This document shows, piece by piece, positions 11,911 through 22,419 of a stretch of DNA of 64,000 bases (position 1 is the stretch's first letter; each line of letters starts with the position of its first letter). Both the position numbers and the translations under genes were made by a program. Location: positions 168,717,503-168,781,502 of the forward strand of contig CM077645.1 in the NCBI GenBank assembly GCA_039707465.1, read 5' to 3'. Source of the DNA: Rhabdophis nuchalis (taxonomy: Eukaryota; Chordata; Lepidosauria; Squamata; Natricidae). The notes below the pieces were generated by a model. That model was not told the DNA's origin. It saw nothing but the letters and a program-made list of their open reading frames with translations, and searched no databases.

Positions 11911-12336
11911 ACCATATTTTTCGGACAATAAGATGCACTTTTCTCTCCCCAAAAAGAGGGTAAAAATCTGGATGCGTCTGAATGTAGCCTCACCCATCCA
12001 CTCTGCGCATCACATTTTTGGGTGGTTCCAGGCGGCAAAGATTCTCACTTCCACTCGGACTTTGATAACAAGCAGCACAGATCTTTTTATACATTTAAAA
12101 CAAATTCTATCACCCTACAAGCATTTAACTGGAGTGGATGGGGTGGGCTGGGGTATGATTTTCATGGCAGCAGAAGAGGGACTTGGCACTGAAGGCTCCA
12201 CTCTTGAGACACCCCAGTCTTCCTACCTATAGGCATTGAAAGCCTGGCTTTCTTGCAGTAAGGCCCGATACAGACGCAGCACTTCAGTCCTCCTGGATGC
12301 TCATAAGCACGTTGCTGGGCTTTCCGAAAAATAGGA
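11911..12336. mobile_element. Non-autonomous DNA transposon
   Basis: Begins accatatttttcggacaata and ends with ttccgaaaaatagga, so the first 15 bases recur inverted at the other end. The left subterminal sequence (agatgcacttttc, ctggatgcgtct) belongs to a repeat I know from squamates. The target duplication is unclear and the superfamily is not assigned. Confidence 0.6.
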
Positions 12337-12527
12337 TAGTAAAATCTCTAACCATGCTATGCCAGCTAATTTGAGAATCAACTTAGCAACCAACTGATCG
12401 GAACAGGTCAATCTCCACTTTATTTTTCTTCAGAGCATTTCCCCACAAATGCAGGGTCTGCTTTTTTTCCCCTTTTGGATAAATCAAGTCTTGATGTATT
12501 ATTGCAACAGGAATTGTTGCCCAAGCC

Positions 12528-12662
12528 TGACATCATGAGCTGAGAGAGAATGGCTGGCCCAAAATCACCCCATCAGTTTTCATGCTGGAGATGGGACTAG
12601 AACTGACAGACTCCTGATTTCTAGCCTGGTGCTTTAATTTAACCATGCACCAAATAGTTTCC
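12528..12662 (-). mobile_element. tRNA-derived SINE, minus strand
   Basis: On the minus strand it reads tggttaaattaaagcacca, then ggctagaaatcaggagtc, then ccagccattctctctcagc. This is the same layout as the plus-strand SINE at 55271 (gtggttagg, ggttagaaaccaggagac, cagtcactttctctcagcc). The tail is missing. Confidence 0.7.
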
Positions 12663-13035
12663 ATCCCAGTGATAGTTTTAAATCCTTAGTTTTCAGATGT
12701 AAACAGAGATGTTAAGGAGAGAAACACATAAAAGGTTAAACTCATGGTTTATTATACTGTAGAACAAATCTAAAATCCTAAAGTTAGAAGTAATATGTAG
12801 CAGCTTGTCCCACTAAAAGCTAGAAAGAAGGAGTTGCCCACTTTGTACTCAGAATTTGTCAGCTCACTTGGTAAAAAAGAGTAAGAAGTAATTTCACAGA
12901 ATGGCAAAAAGTACTTTTATTGAGACTGGTTATAACAACAGAGTGTTGCAGATGTGATGGTATTGTTGACTTAACAAATGTTTTGTTGCCCTAGTAACAT
13001 ATTTTGCATATCTTTCCCAAGGTATTTTCCTTAGT
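12663..13035. other. Intron, no gene seen
   Basis: No coding frame or recognised repeat. Confidence 0.5.
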
Positions 13036-13043
13036 CTCTATAG

Positions 13044-13177
13044 CAGGGGTGTCAAACTCACAGCCCAGGGGCTGGATGCGTCATGTGCTGCCCCTGCCCC
13101 TGTCCGGTTTAGCAAAGGGGGAAAAGTCCTGATACATCATGTGACACCACCCTGATGATGAGAGTTTGACACCCGTG
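13044..13177. mobile_element. hAT-type MITE with perfect 8-bp target duplication
   Basis: A 134-bp element. The left end is caggggtgtcaaactc; the right end reversed is cacgggtgtcaaactc (15 of 16). It is flanked on both sides by ctctatag (13036-13043 and 13178-13185), the 8-bp duplication expected of hAT transposition. There is no coding capacity. Confidence 0.92.
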
Positions 13178-13185
13178 CTCTATAG

Positions 13186-13835
13186 CATTTTTATAATCAG
13201 CTGTGTATATTTCTTAGCTACGAAAATTATGCCCCTTGATCTGGCTGATCATTGTGTTTCCAATGTCACTTTCAATTTATGGCACCCTCCTTTTTTTGGT
13301 TTTTCATTTGCTGTTGCTTGCATCCTGGATTCTTCAATAGGAAACAAATACCATGTTGCTGGAACTTTATTAATTTCTTTCATCCTGTGCTTTTTAATTA
13401 GTTTTCTCATATCTGAATTTTATTATTAAGCAATTAGCTTGTAATTCCAATTATTCTATTCTTCCTTACTGGATTGCCTAACTCAACTTGACCTTTTTAA
13501 TTAGAAGGGAAATATGAAATAAGTACAACTTATTTTATACTATATATAGTATGCCAACAAAGTATGTATTAAATGTTGAAGAAAATAAAGGAACTACAAG
13601 TGCTTCCATTTTTGATACCATGGCTTGTTTTTGGAACAATCCAAAATCTAGAAGATTGTACTGGGTGACTAACAAGATAATGTTTTTCTACTACATGAGA
13701 CTGAGGTGTGTGGCTAGTTGGATGCCACATTGTGTGTGGAATTTATTAACCTTTTTTTAACAAATGGAAAAGGGAGGGAAACAAATTTTTTTGTTGTTGT
13801 TATTAGGGGTTATATCACTCAGTGGTAACCTTTTA
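13186..13835. other. Intron, no gene seen
   Basis: Frames of 60-90 codons here start without context and match no family I recognise. Confidence 0.5.
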
Positions 13836-13840
13836 GAATA

Positions 13841-13974
13841 AGGGTGTCTAACTCATGTCATCACAGCATCATCACGTGACATATCGGTACTTTCCCCCCT
13901 TCGCTAAACCAGACATGGGCATGGGAATGGCCAGTGCATGACACATCCGGCCCACAAGTTTTACAGTTCTGCTT
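13841..13974. mobile_element. Second copy of the 13044 hAT MITE, inverted
   Basis: Aligns along its length with the reverse complement of 13044-13177 (agggtgtctaactcatg, then ttcgctaaaccagac and acatccggccca). The right end is degraded. An L2-group fragment begins within a few bases. Confidence 0.75.
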
Positions 13975-13980
13975 TAATTC

Positions 13981-14507
13981 AGTGCGAGCTGCACTGGCTC
14001 CCTGTGGTCTTTCGGGTGCGCTTCAAGGTTTTAACTACCATCTTTAAAGCGCTCCATGGCTCGGGGCCTAGTTACATGCGAGACCGCCTCCTGCCCCATA
14101 GATCCCTCAGGCCGATACGCTCCCACAGAGAGGGCCTCCTCAGGGTGCCGTCGGCTGGACAATGCCGACTGGCGACACCCAGGGGAAGAGCCTTCTCTGT
14201 GGCGGGACCAACCCTTTGGAACGACTTACCCCCTGAACTCCGCACCATCTCCGACCTCCGCCTCTTCCGCAAGTGTCTGAAGACACATCTATTCCATCTA
14301 GCCGGCCTAGCGTAATCTCCATTACTGACTCCTAGATAGTTTTAAATTTGGGATTTTTAATTCGGTTTTAGCACAGGATTTATTAGAATATGTTTTTTAA
14401 AATTTTTATTATGTTTTGTATGTATTTTAACATTCCTGTGCGCCGCCCTGGGTCCGCTTGGAGAAGGGCGGAGTATAAATATAATAAATAAATAAATAAA
14501 TAAATTA
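13981..14507 (+). mobile_element. L2-group LINE copy C, short 3' fragment
   Basis: Starts at the RELHWLPVVFRV block of the RT C-terminus and runs open to HLFHLAGLA, closest to copy A. The 3' UTR has gccgccctgggtccgcttgg and ends in (AAAT)n at 14482-14507. It is truncated after the catalytic core, so no polymerase motif is present. Confidence 0.88.
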
Positions 14508-14509
14508 CT

Positions 14510-15235
14510 AGCAGTAATTAAACAATCAATGGTGGATTCTGAAACATTATTATATTGGCAATTCATTTCTTTTCTACTCCTAACTCTCATTTTATCTGTC
14601 TTTGTTTTTCTGAAGCAGTTGTTTCGTGAAAGAAGTTATGAAAGAGGCTTTAGAAATTAGACCAAAGTCTGTATGCAAGTATACAAAATTACTGAATGAG
14701 ATCAGTTTGGTAGTTATAATGAATTAGTATGACAATGATCCATATAGCCTTCATAAATTAGAAGTTAAAAAGCAAAGCTTACAAAAGTATCCAGGACATA
14801 TTACAATTTTATTACTGTTAGGGATATGGGTAATTTTCATACTAAATATCTGTAAAAGCAAGCTACAAAACAAAGCAGACTTAATCTTAATATGCAAAAT
14901 AATAATACTGTACCAAATGATCATTTTCAATAAATATTTTACAGGTTGTATCATTCTTCATTAATAGATTAAAACGTTTGCAATATTTGATCACCATTAT
15001 GTTATCACTGCAAAACTGTATTTAAATTAAATGGACTGCTGTAGAGTTCACTATGTTCTATCCCTCCATTCTATGAAAATTTGAGTATAATTCAATTACA
15101 TCACTTACAAAATAAATTCAGTTTTGGAGGTAACTAAAAAAACCAGAAATTACTAAAACCATAGCAGTAGATTACTGAAGCATATTCTGTAGTCAACAGA
15201 GCCAAATAGCAACAATACCACGATTTAAATTTCTT
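14510..15235. other. AT-rich intron
   Basis: No gene or recognised repeat. Confidence 0.55.
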
Positions 15236-16176
15236 TTGAGAGCCGGAAGATGTGGCCTGTTTTGTGGGAGTGGCTCAGCGGTCATGTGACTGGGTGGGCG
15301 TGGCCAACTTGGAAAATGTGAAACTCACTTAACAATGGTCTTGGTTAGCAACCAAACTTTTAGGCTCAATTGTGGTCGTAAGTTCTTTCTTTCTTTCTCT
15401 CTCTTTCTTTCTTTCTCTCTCTCTCTCTTTCTGTCTCTCTTTCTCTCTCTTTCTTCCTTTCTTTATCTTTCTCTCTCTCTTTCTTTCCCTCTTTCTATCT
15501 CTTTCTCTCTCTCTTTCTTTCTTTCTCTCTCTATCTCTGTCTCTCTCTCCTTCGTCCCTCCCTCCCTGTCACTGTGTGTGTGTGTCTGTCTGTCTGTCTG
15601 TCTGTCTCGCATTCACGCACTTAATCACTCATTCTGTGTCTCTGTCTATCTTTCGCTCCCTCCCTCCCTCTCGCTGTCTCTCCCTGTCTCTGTGTGTGTG
15701 TGTGTCACTCTTTGATTCCCCCCTCCCTCCCTGTCTCTCTCTGTGTCTGTGCCTCTCTCTGTCTGTCTGTCTGCCCCCCAACCCCCACGGAGCCGCCCAG
15801 CCCACCGCGATTACTCACTCACTCGCTCGCCTTAGCCTGGCCCGCCCGCCCACCGTGCTCGTTCGCTCGCTCAGGCTACTTCCAGGGGTGAGAAGGCTCC
15901 GTGTGGGGTGGGGAAGGAACGGCATTCAGTGGGTGACCCACTGGACGCTGATTCCCTCTCCCCTCCCATGGAGCCTCCGCACCCCCTGGAAGTAGACGAG
16001 TGGCCGGCATGCTGGCTGGGGAGGCTCCGCGGGGGGGGGGGAGGGAATCGGTGGCCGGTAGGGAGGGTTGCTCCGGCAGGTCCCAGGAGTCCCACCGTCG
16101 GCGAGGGTGGAGGAAGAGCCGCACTCGAGGGGCCAAAGAGCCACATGCGGCTCACGAGCCGCTGTTTGCCGATCAC
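15236..16176 (+). mobile_element. Composite DNA transposon with CT-rich and GC-rich core
   Basis: Order: gtggcctgttttgtggg and gtcatgtgactgggtgggcg, then aactcacttaacaatgg, a long CT-rich tract (15383-15605), further (TGTC) and CT repeats, a GC- and CpG-rich block (15775-16130), and an end with gagccacatgcggctcacga and cgctgtttgccgatcactg. All but the last part matches the reverse complement of the hAT element at 25625-26756. The right end looks hAT-like, but a matching left end and target duplication were not found. Serine/leucine-rich frames here are microsatellite translation. Confidence 0.6.
15383..15605 (+). repeat. CTTT/CT/TGTC microsatellite tract
   Basis: Interrupted pyrimidine tract of CTTT, TC and CCTC units changing to TGTC near 15585. 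It lies inside the composite element. Confidence 0.95.
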
Positions 16177-16364
16177 TGCTGTATGGAATTGGTTGGTTGT
16201 TTATATTGGTGATGAGAGATGATACTTGGGTGGGTGTGGCAGGGGAATGATACTGTAAAATCTCAATTCCCTCCCCACTCTTGGGGAAGGATACTCCAAA
16301 ATCTCCATTTTCTCCCAATCATCTGAGATTCAAGAGGCAGAGAATAGATGGAGATGGGGCCAAT

Positions 16365-16455
16365 CAGAGGTGGTATTTACCAGTTCTCCAAACTACTCAA
16401 AATTTCTGCTACCGGTTCTGCAGAACTGGTCAGAACCTGCTGAATACCACTTCTG
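16365..16455. mobile_element. 91-bp MITE
   Basis: Ends cagaggtggtatt and aataccacttctg are inverted repeats with one mismatch. The inside has accggttctgcagaactggt, related to the other accggttc elements in the window. The flanks show no duplication. Confidence 0.65.
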
Positions 16456-16627
16456 ACCTTCATTATACCTATGGGGTTTGCTCTCTGCTTGTATACACTA
16501 ACTTGCCCTGTCAGTTTGAGTGAAAATGTTCTCCTTGTTACTTCCTTGACTAAACCGTCATTTATTCCTTGATTGTTTTTCTTGACTGTTTTCCTGCTTA
16601 TGTGGGTTTTGGCTGCTTGAAGTGATG

Positions 16628-16671
<44 letters not shown>

Positions 16672-16720
16672 TTTTTCTTTCTTTCTTTCTTTCTTTCCTT
16701 TCTTTCTTTCTTTCTTTCTT
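16628..16720 (+). repeat. (TTTC)n microsatellite
   Basis: About 23 TTTC units with two small interruptions. Confidence 0.98.
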
Positions 16721-16724
16721 AGCT

Positions 16725-18045
16725 TTTGTTGACTCTTTTGAATGGTGTATAAATATGGTTTGTTTCTATGTGACTATTGATGGCATTCCCTAGAATTTTG
16801 GAATGTGGCTTGGACTGGAATATTCAAAGTTTCTCAGTTGAAATTATATTTAGTCTATCCATATGTTATGAGATTAAGAAGTTTACATCATGTCTTTTGA
16901 CTGCTAGTTGGTATTTATGGATTGTCTTCTGCCTGTCTTTCCTACACAGTGGCTGTTACAGTTCTTACACTGTTACGTTGTACTCAAGACTGATTTTTCT
17001 TCTTGAATTACTGGGTCTTTTTGGTTTACTTAAGTTGTTTAATCAATATAAATTCTGAAAAGAGTAAGATTACCATACACCAAAAAATATGCCAGAAATA
17101 ACCAATAGATTATTAGAACCACATGCCACCACTGTAATGTTGTAACTGTAACAAACCAACTAAAGCCCTCCAAAACATCTTAAGTAAAATAAAATCATGC
17201 ACTGCAATGGAAAGTTTTGTAATGCAACTCTGCTGTTAAATTCATTAAGTCTCAGAGAAAGAATGATACATTTAAAAAGTGTATTTTTGCAAAAAGAGGA
17301 AGGAGGGGGAACCATATTGACTAACCAGCTTTATTAAAACTAAACAAAATACAGCTTTGAAATGCTGGTGGGATGTGCTCCTTTACACTTGCAAATGTAA
17401 ATAACTGAAGTACAGCTGGGCAAAAGCTGTTGTATAGTAAACAAATGTTTTAATCTTTTCCTAAACAATATAAAATAAAATACATTTTTATAAAGGGTGT
17501 TTCATTAAAACTAGTTATGCTATTTCCAGGATGTGCTAGTTTCATATATTTCAAAATGCTACAAAACACAAAGTTAAAATGAAGATTGCTAGTGAACAAT
17601 AATCATTTAAGTAATCCCAAACAGAAGGATGCTGTCAGCCATGCAAGATAGACCATAATTGAATATCAAAGACATGAATACTAAAATTACTTTTATCATA
17701 GGGTTACACTAACATAATATTGAAATGCACCTCCCATCCCTGCTTTATCCTGAAAAGAACTAGGGAGAGTCACATCTGAGTTGCTTTCTCAAATTATAGT
17801 TCTGCTTTGGACTCAGATTTCTCTTAGCCTCGACTATGGCACTGCTTCACTTCCTCAAGGTTATTCTCACAACCCATTATACTTGTTTTCACTTTATTAT
17901 TTTGCTCAAATCTGATTACTATCTGCAATACTGCAAATATTTTCCAACAAATTTGCACAACAATCCTAAGATTTCTGAGAATGGTTTATTTTGTAAACAA
18001 TAACAAGAGCTCTAAAAATTATATGTAGCATCCACTATGCATTTA
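16725..18045. other. Intron, no gene seen
   Basis: AT-rich. No coding frame with family features and no recognised repeat. Confidence 0.55.
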
Positions 18046-18048
18046 TAT

Positions 18049-18240
18049 AACTCTAGGTGGCGGTGCTCATGTCCGTTTCAAAGCCGAAGAGCCAGCGCTG
18101 ACCAAAGGCATCTCTGTGGTCATGTGGTTGGCATGACTAAATGCCAAAGGTGCACGGAACGCTGTTACCTTCTCACCAAAGGTAGCTCCTATTTTTCTAC
18201 TTGCATTTTTACATGCTTTCGAACTGCTAGGTTGGCAGAA
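18049..18240 (-). mobile_element. SINE fragment, same family as 47369
   Basis: The minus-strand reading matches the 3' two thirds of the SINE at 47369-47725 (for example gccaacctagcagttcgaaa, then tctttggtc and ctcttcggctttgaaac). Both the tRNA head and the terminal tail are missing. Confidence 0.8.
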
Positions 18241-18380
18241 GTTTCTTTGTTAGATATTCTATATTAAACTTTACAAAGGTATTGTACTTTTAAAGTATTT
18301 GTAGGTATTTTGTAGATAAACCATCCTGAGATTCAACCAATGAGTTTTCCAGTTTTAATTGTTGCTCCTTTCCAACCATA

Positions 18381-18775
18381 CAGGTAGCCCTTGACTTTCA
18401 ACCACAACTGAGCACAAAATATCTGTTGATAAGCTAAACAGTTGTCACAGTAAGTAGGTTTTGCCCTATTTTATTATTTTTCTTGCCATAGTTGTCAAGT
18501 GAATCACTGCAGTTAAGTTACTAAAACAGCTGTTAAGTGAACCTTGCTTCCTCATTGACTTTGCTTGTTAGAAGGTCACAAATGGTGATCACATGGCCCT
18601 TGGACACTGTAACTGTCATAAATATGAGTCAGTTGCCAAATGTCTGAATTTTGATCACACAGGGATGCTCCAATGGTCATAAGTCTGAAAAATAGTCATA
18701 AGTCACTTTTTTCAGTGCCATTGTAACTTTGAACGATCACTAAATGACCTGTTGTAAGTCAAGGACTACTACTTG
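18381..18775. mobile_element. Tigger/mariner-like non-autonomous transposon
   Basis: A 395-bp element starting caggtagcccttgactttca and ending near gttgtaagtcaaggactac and ttg. The two ends are inverted versions of each other, and TA flanks both sides (18379-18380, 18776-18777). The CAGGTAGTCC-type terminus and TA target suggest the pogo/Tigger branch of Tc1-mariner; that placement is my inference. There is no transposase frame. Confidence 0.75.
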
Positions 18776-18779
18776 TATT

Positions 18780-19440
18780 TAGATCCTTACCACAGCGAGA
18801 CATTAAAGAAAAACAAAATAATGACTATGCAACTCTACTTGCATAGTTTTATTTCCTCTAGGAGTAAGGATGCAGATTAATCTTCTTTCAGACCTTTTGT
18901 TTATGAAGAGTACACACACATACACACAGGTATAAATGCACACATGCATAACTAATATAACAGCAAGTTTCTATGAAGATAAAATTGTTTCCATCTGCAG
19001 CAACTTTGATTCAACTGTTTCTGCAATAAAACATACAGGTAAGTCTATTAAACAACTTGGAGTTGGTAGAAGAATTTCAACATTGAACAGGATATTGATA
19101 AGACATGAAATATAACCCATCACATGCCTATTCAACTGTGCCTTCATGATTTACTAGATCTCACAAGGGAAGCTAAGTACCGTATCTAGAAGTGATAAAT
19201 ATTTCTGTGGGAGATGATGTATATCCATTCCTAAAAAAAACATTACCTGGACATTAATATCTTCTGTTATTGAACAGTTACTTGCAAGCTTCTTAGGCAC
19301 ATTGTCAAAGCACATAGCTGTTCTGTTATTTATTTACTTTCTATACTACTAATTCCATATATCCTTCAAATCCTGAAGTGTTCCCTAATCATGGCAGCTG
19401 GGATAGGTGAGATATTTCTGGAAGGGATGAATAAAAAAAG
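18780..19440. other. Intron, no gene seen
   Basis: A short CA-rich stretch occurs near 18911-18930. Nothing else is recognised. Confidence 0.5.
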
Positions 19441-19444
19441 GGGA

Positions 19445-20400
19445 GGCAAAGAGTGTACAATTTCAGAAGATCCAATAAAGGGTTAAAGGCTATCCAAGCT
19501 GCCCAGCTAAAGCAGTTGGCACATGGCAGCAGTGACAAAGGAAGATGCTGGAGTGGAATTAGTTACAATGGCAAAGGGATCATTTCATATTGTGCAAGAG
19601 AAGGCAACAGCAAACCACTCTTGTATTTTACCAAGAAAATCACATGCATAGAAAATACAAAATGATTGACAATAGAGCGACAAATAATGGGCCCCTCAGG
19701 TTAGATGGTGCTCCACATGCTACTGAGGAAGAGTTGAGCATATTTCAGAATACTAATAGTGTTTATGATGTGGCTAGATTAAAGCCCTTGGGATATTTAG
19801 TTGCTCACACTGTCATTCAGGAAAAGAAAATCTGAAGCTGCAAAGATAGAATTACACTCTGAACATGAAACATAAGAATCATGAACATGGGAAAGTTGAA
19901 CCTAGTGAAAAAAGAAATGAGTCAATTAAACAATGATGTCTTAGGCATCAGCAAACTGAAATGGAATTTAGCCAGAAGATTGCACTGTTTACTATTCAGG
20001 ACATAAAAAATAAAGAAGGAATAATGTTGCTTTCATAGTTAAAAAATGTATACTAAGAATAGAAGTTGGTTACTACGCAATCAATGACTGAACATCAATT
20101 AGACTTTATGGAAAACTTTTTAATGGAAATTATCCAAGTTTGGATAAACAGAAAAATGGCTTATCAGTTATTAACAATCCAACAGTTTCTTCATTGTTAA
20201 AACAGTCTTCAAACACACAAAATGAGTCCAGTTTACTTAAATATCACCAGATAGAGTGCATGGAAATAAAACTGATTGTATTATTGACTAAATGATTGGC
20301 GTTTAGTGGCAACATGGCCAGGGACTGACTGTGGCACAGATCATGAAATGCTCATGTGAAAAGTTAAGTTCAGTTTCCACAATTTTAATTGAATGTTTTT
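19445..20400 (+). mobile_element. BovB (RTE) LINE 5' copy 2
   Basis: Uninterrupted counterpart of BovB copy 1. The 5' block has gctgcccagctaaagcagtt, then KMIDNRATNNGPLRLDGA-type sequence, then the endonuclease start MNMGKLNLVKKEMSQL, DVLGISKLKWN and, after several broken frames, the degraded DCGTDHEML block near 20320. The RT domain is absent. Its alignment with copy 1 defines the insertion in that copy. Confidence 0.72.
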
Positions 20401-20406
20401 TGTGTT

Positions 20407-20457
20407 TGTTTGCTTGTTGGTTTATTTCATTTCAGTAAATAAACCAACAAGCAAACA
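20407..20457. repeat. Perfect hairpin, 21-bp arms, 9-nt loop
   Basis: Arms 20407-20427 and 20437-20457 are exact reverse complements (arm core gcttgttggtttattt). Confidence 0.97.
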
Positions 20458-20482
20458 GATAGCCTTAAAATACATCAAGAGG

Positions 20483-20565
20483 ATTCAACCAGAAATAAAT
20501 CAATTTTATGTAATATAAATAAAATCATTTAGAGAAGGATAAAATTGATTTATTTCTGGTTGAAT
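20483..20565. repeat. Perfect hairpin, 27-bp arms, 29-nt loop
   Basis: Arms 20483-20509 and 20539-20565 are exact reverse complements (core accagaaataaatcaatt). It starts 26 bp after the preceding hairpin ends. Confidence 0.97.
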
Positions 20566-20754
20566 TTCAATCTCACAGAGGTCTATGTCTATTTCAAAAT
20601 TTGTAGAGGTTATGGTAAGAAACGGAAGCATTATGGTCTTCAGTAAAGAATTTGTTCATCGATCTCAATTCCCTTTAGTCTTTTGTTTCAAGCTAGTCAG
20701 TAGTAGGGACAAAACAAATGAATCTATGTTTCGTGTTTCAATCACAATATATAT

Positions 20755-20890
20755 TATTGGTAGTCTTCAACTTATGACTGGTCACTTAGTAACCATTTAA
20801 AGCTCTAACAAACTCCGCAAACGTTACACATGACCTGATTGCAATGTTACAGTCACTGCAGTATCCTCCACAATTGCTCAGTCACCTAAG
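20755..20890. mobile_element. Tigger-like element fragment
   Basis: Starts ttggtagtcttcaacttat, with ggtcacttagtaacc and cagtcactgcagt, similar in order to the left part of 18381-18775. The right end is missing. Confidence 0.4.
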
Positions 20891-21214
20891 GATTTGCAGG
20901 ACTCAGCTTGGTCCTCAGCCAGCTCCAGGACCCAGCAGTACCAAACTTACCTTTCTCAGTTTTTTGCAGTTTCTAAGAGAGATGCCAGCCAATAGGAGAC
21001 TCAGTTTTCCCATTTCATGATCCTATATGTGACTCTATATTTAAGGATGCACCATTTTTAAGAAGCTTCCCAAGGATCCCAATAATGTCCCCTATTTGCA
21101 GAATAGCATGAGGTGCCTCTGAAGAAAGCTGAGCCTCATACTGGCCAGGCCTCTCTCTCAGAGATGACAAAAGAAGGGAAAGAAGGAACCAAGCGTAGAG
21201 CAAGCTTGGTAGAC

Positions 21215-21560
21215 AAGCTTGTTCTGTGAGCTACATTGGTTGCCAGTTTGCTTCCAAGTGCAATTCAAGATGCAGGTTTTGACCTTTAAAGCTTCTACAT
21301 GGCATGAGACCAGATTATTTGAGGAAATGTCTCTTTCCTCAAATCAGACAGATCTGATATCTATTCATCCCATCAGGTCCAGCAAAAGAGGTATGCTTTG
21401 GGTCCTTTCTATGAAGACGTTTGATCTAGCAGGACCCAGGAGCTGCACCTTTTCTTCTGTAGCCCCAGTGTCTGGAACATCATTTCTCTGGAAAGCCTTG
21501 AAAACATGATTTCTCCATCAACCCTATGGGTTCCAGGGCAAACCTGCAAACTGGTTGAAT
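21215..21560 (+). mobile_element. L2/CR1-group LINE remnant (RT C-terminus)
   Basis: The open frame 21219-21509 reads CELHWLPVCFQVQFKM, LTFKASTWH, SIHPIRSSKRGMLWV and AGPRSCTFSSVAP. These blocks correspond to RELHWLPV-RVRFKVL...IRSHREGLLRVPS...AFSVAGPALW of the younger L2 copies. It is a more diverged and therefore older family. Confidence 0.75.
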
Positions 21561-21576
21561 GAACGATGGTTGGATG

Positions 21577-21801
21577 CAGGGGTGGGTTCCTGCTGGTTCA
21601 CTCATGGTCGTGCCATGGTTTTCATGTGCGCTGCACATACATGCACAGTTCAATAACAATTGTTCTGTGCATGCGCAGAAGCCAAAAACAAGATGTTGCT
21701 GCTTATGGTGCCATTGGGAAAACCAGTTTGGGGTGTGTGGCAGGCTTGGGTCACTGCTGGTTCCAGCCGAACCAGTCTGAACCAGCAGTAATCCACCACT
21801 G
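21577..21801. mobile_element. hAT-like element with near-perfect target duplication
   Basis: Left end caggggtgggttcctgctgg; right end reversed cagtggtggattactgctgg. Flanks are gttggatg (21569-21576) and cttggatg (21802-21809), 7 of 8 identical. It has no coding capacity and is inserted just downstream of the LINE remnant. Confidence 0.85.
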
Positions 21802-21894
21802 CTTGGATGGGATCTAATAATTGTATCTTGTTCTTTACAGTTATTTTTTATGTTATTACTTTTGTTGTTATTTATTTTCTTAGGACATGCGAGA

Positions 21895-22415
21895 CATTGC
21901 CCTATCAACTCCATGTGCACACTGGTCGGCTGATTTCAGCCTTCATTTTTTGCCATTTTTCACCCTCTGGAGGCTTTTCTGAAACCCCTGGAGGGCAAAA
22001 AAAACCCCAACGTACAAACCGGAAGTTTGGGAACAGACTTCTGGTTTGGCAGTTGGGCTATTTTTCTCCCTCTGGAGGCTTCAGGGAAGTTTCCTGAAGC
22101 CTTCGGAGGGTGAAAAACAGCCCAACATGTAAATTGGAAGTTGGAAAACGGGCCATTTCTGATCTCCAGAGGGCCTGGGAGGGTGGGGGAGGCTGTTTTC
22201 ACCATCCCCAGGCTCCTCGAAAGCCTCTGGAGCCTGAGGAGGGTGTAAAACGAGTGCATCATGCCATCATGTGCCAAAAGGGGGGGTCGGGAGGTGGATG
22301 CGCATGCACGGGGGAGAGCGCCTAGAATTATGGGTATGGGCACCTGCAGGCATGACCCCACCTGCATTCCCGCTTTTGGCAAGCAAAAAAGCATCTCTGG
22401 AGGGCCAGAGATGGG
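21895..22415. repeat. Imperfect tandem/fold-back GC-rich repeat
   Basis: Repeated blocks of the type caccctctggaggctt, gaaacccctggagggc and accggaagtttgggaa recur about every 110-130 bp in alternating orientation. A local fold-back is centred near 22090 (ccctctggaggcttcaggg against cctgaagccttcggaggg). Long open frames here follow from base composition and I do not treat them as genes. Confidence 0.55.
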
Positions 22416-22419
22416 GGTT

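Noticed and set aside
15335..15995. Open frames of 126 and 207 codons rich in Ser, Leu, Phe
   Set aside because: They are translations of the CTTT/CT/TGTC microsatellite and adjoining CpG-rich transposon core.
20407..20565. CRISPR-like repeat array
   Set aside because: There are inverted, not direct, repeats with no spacers, in a vertebrate context.
21895..22415. Possible gene from several 60-145 codon frames
   Set aside because: Frames overlap on both strands in a GC-rich imperfect repeat; no conserved domain is visible.
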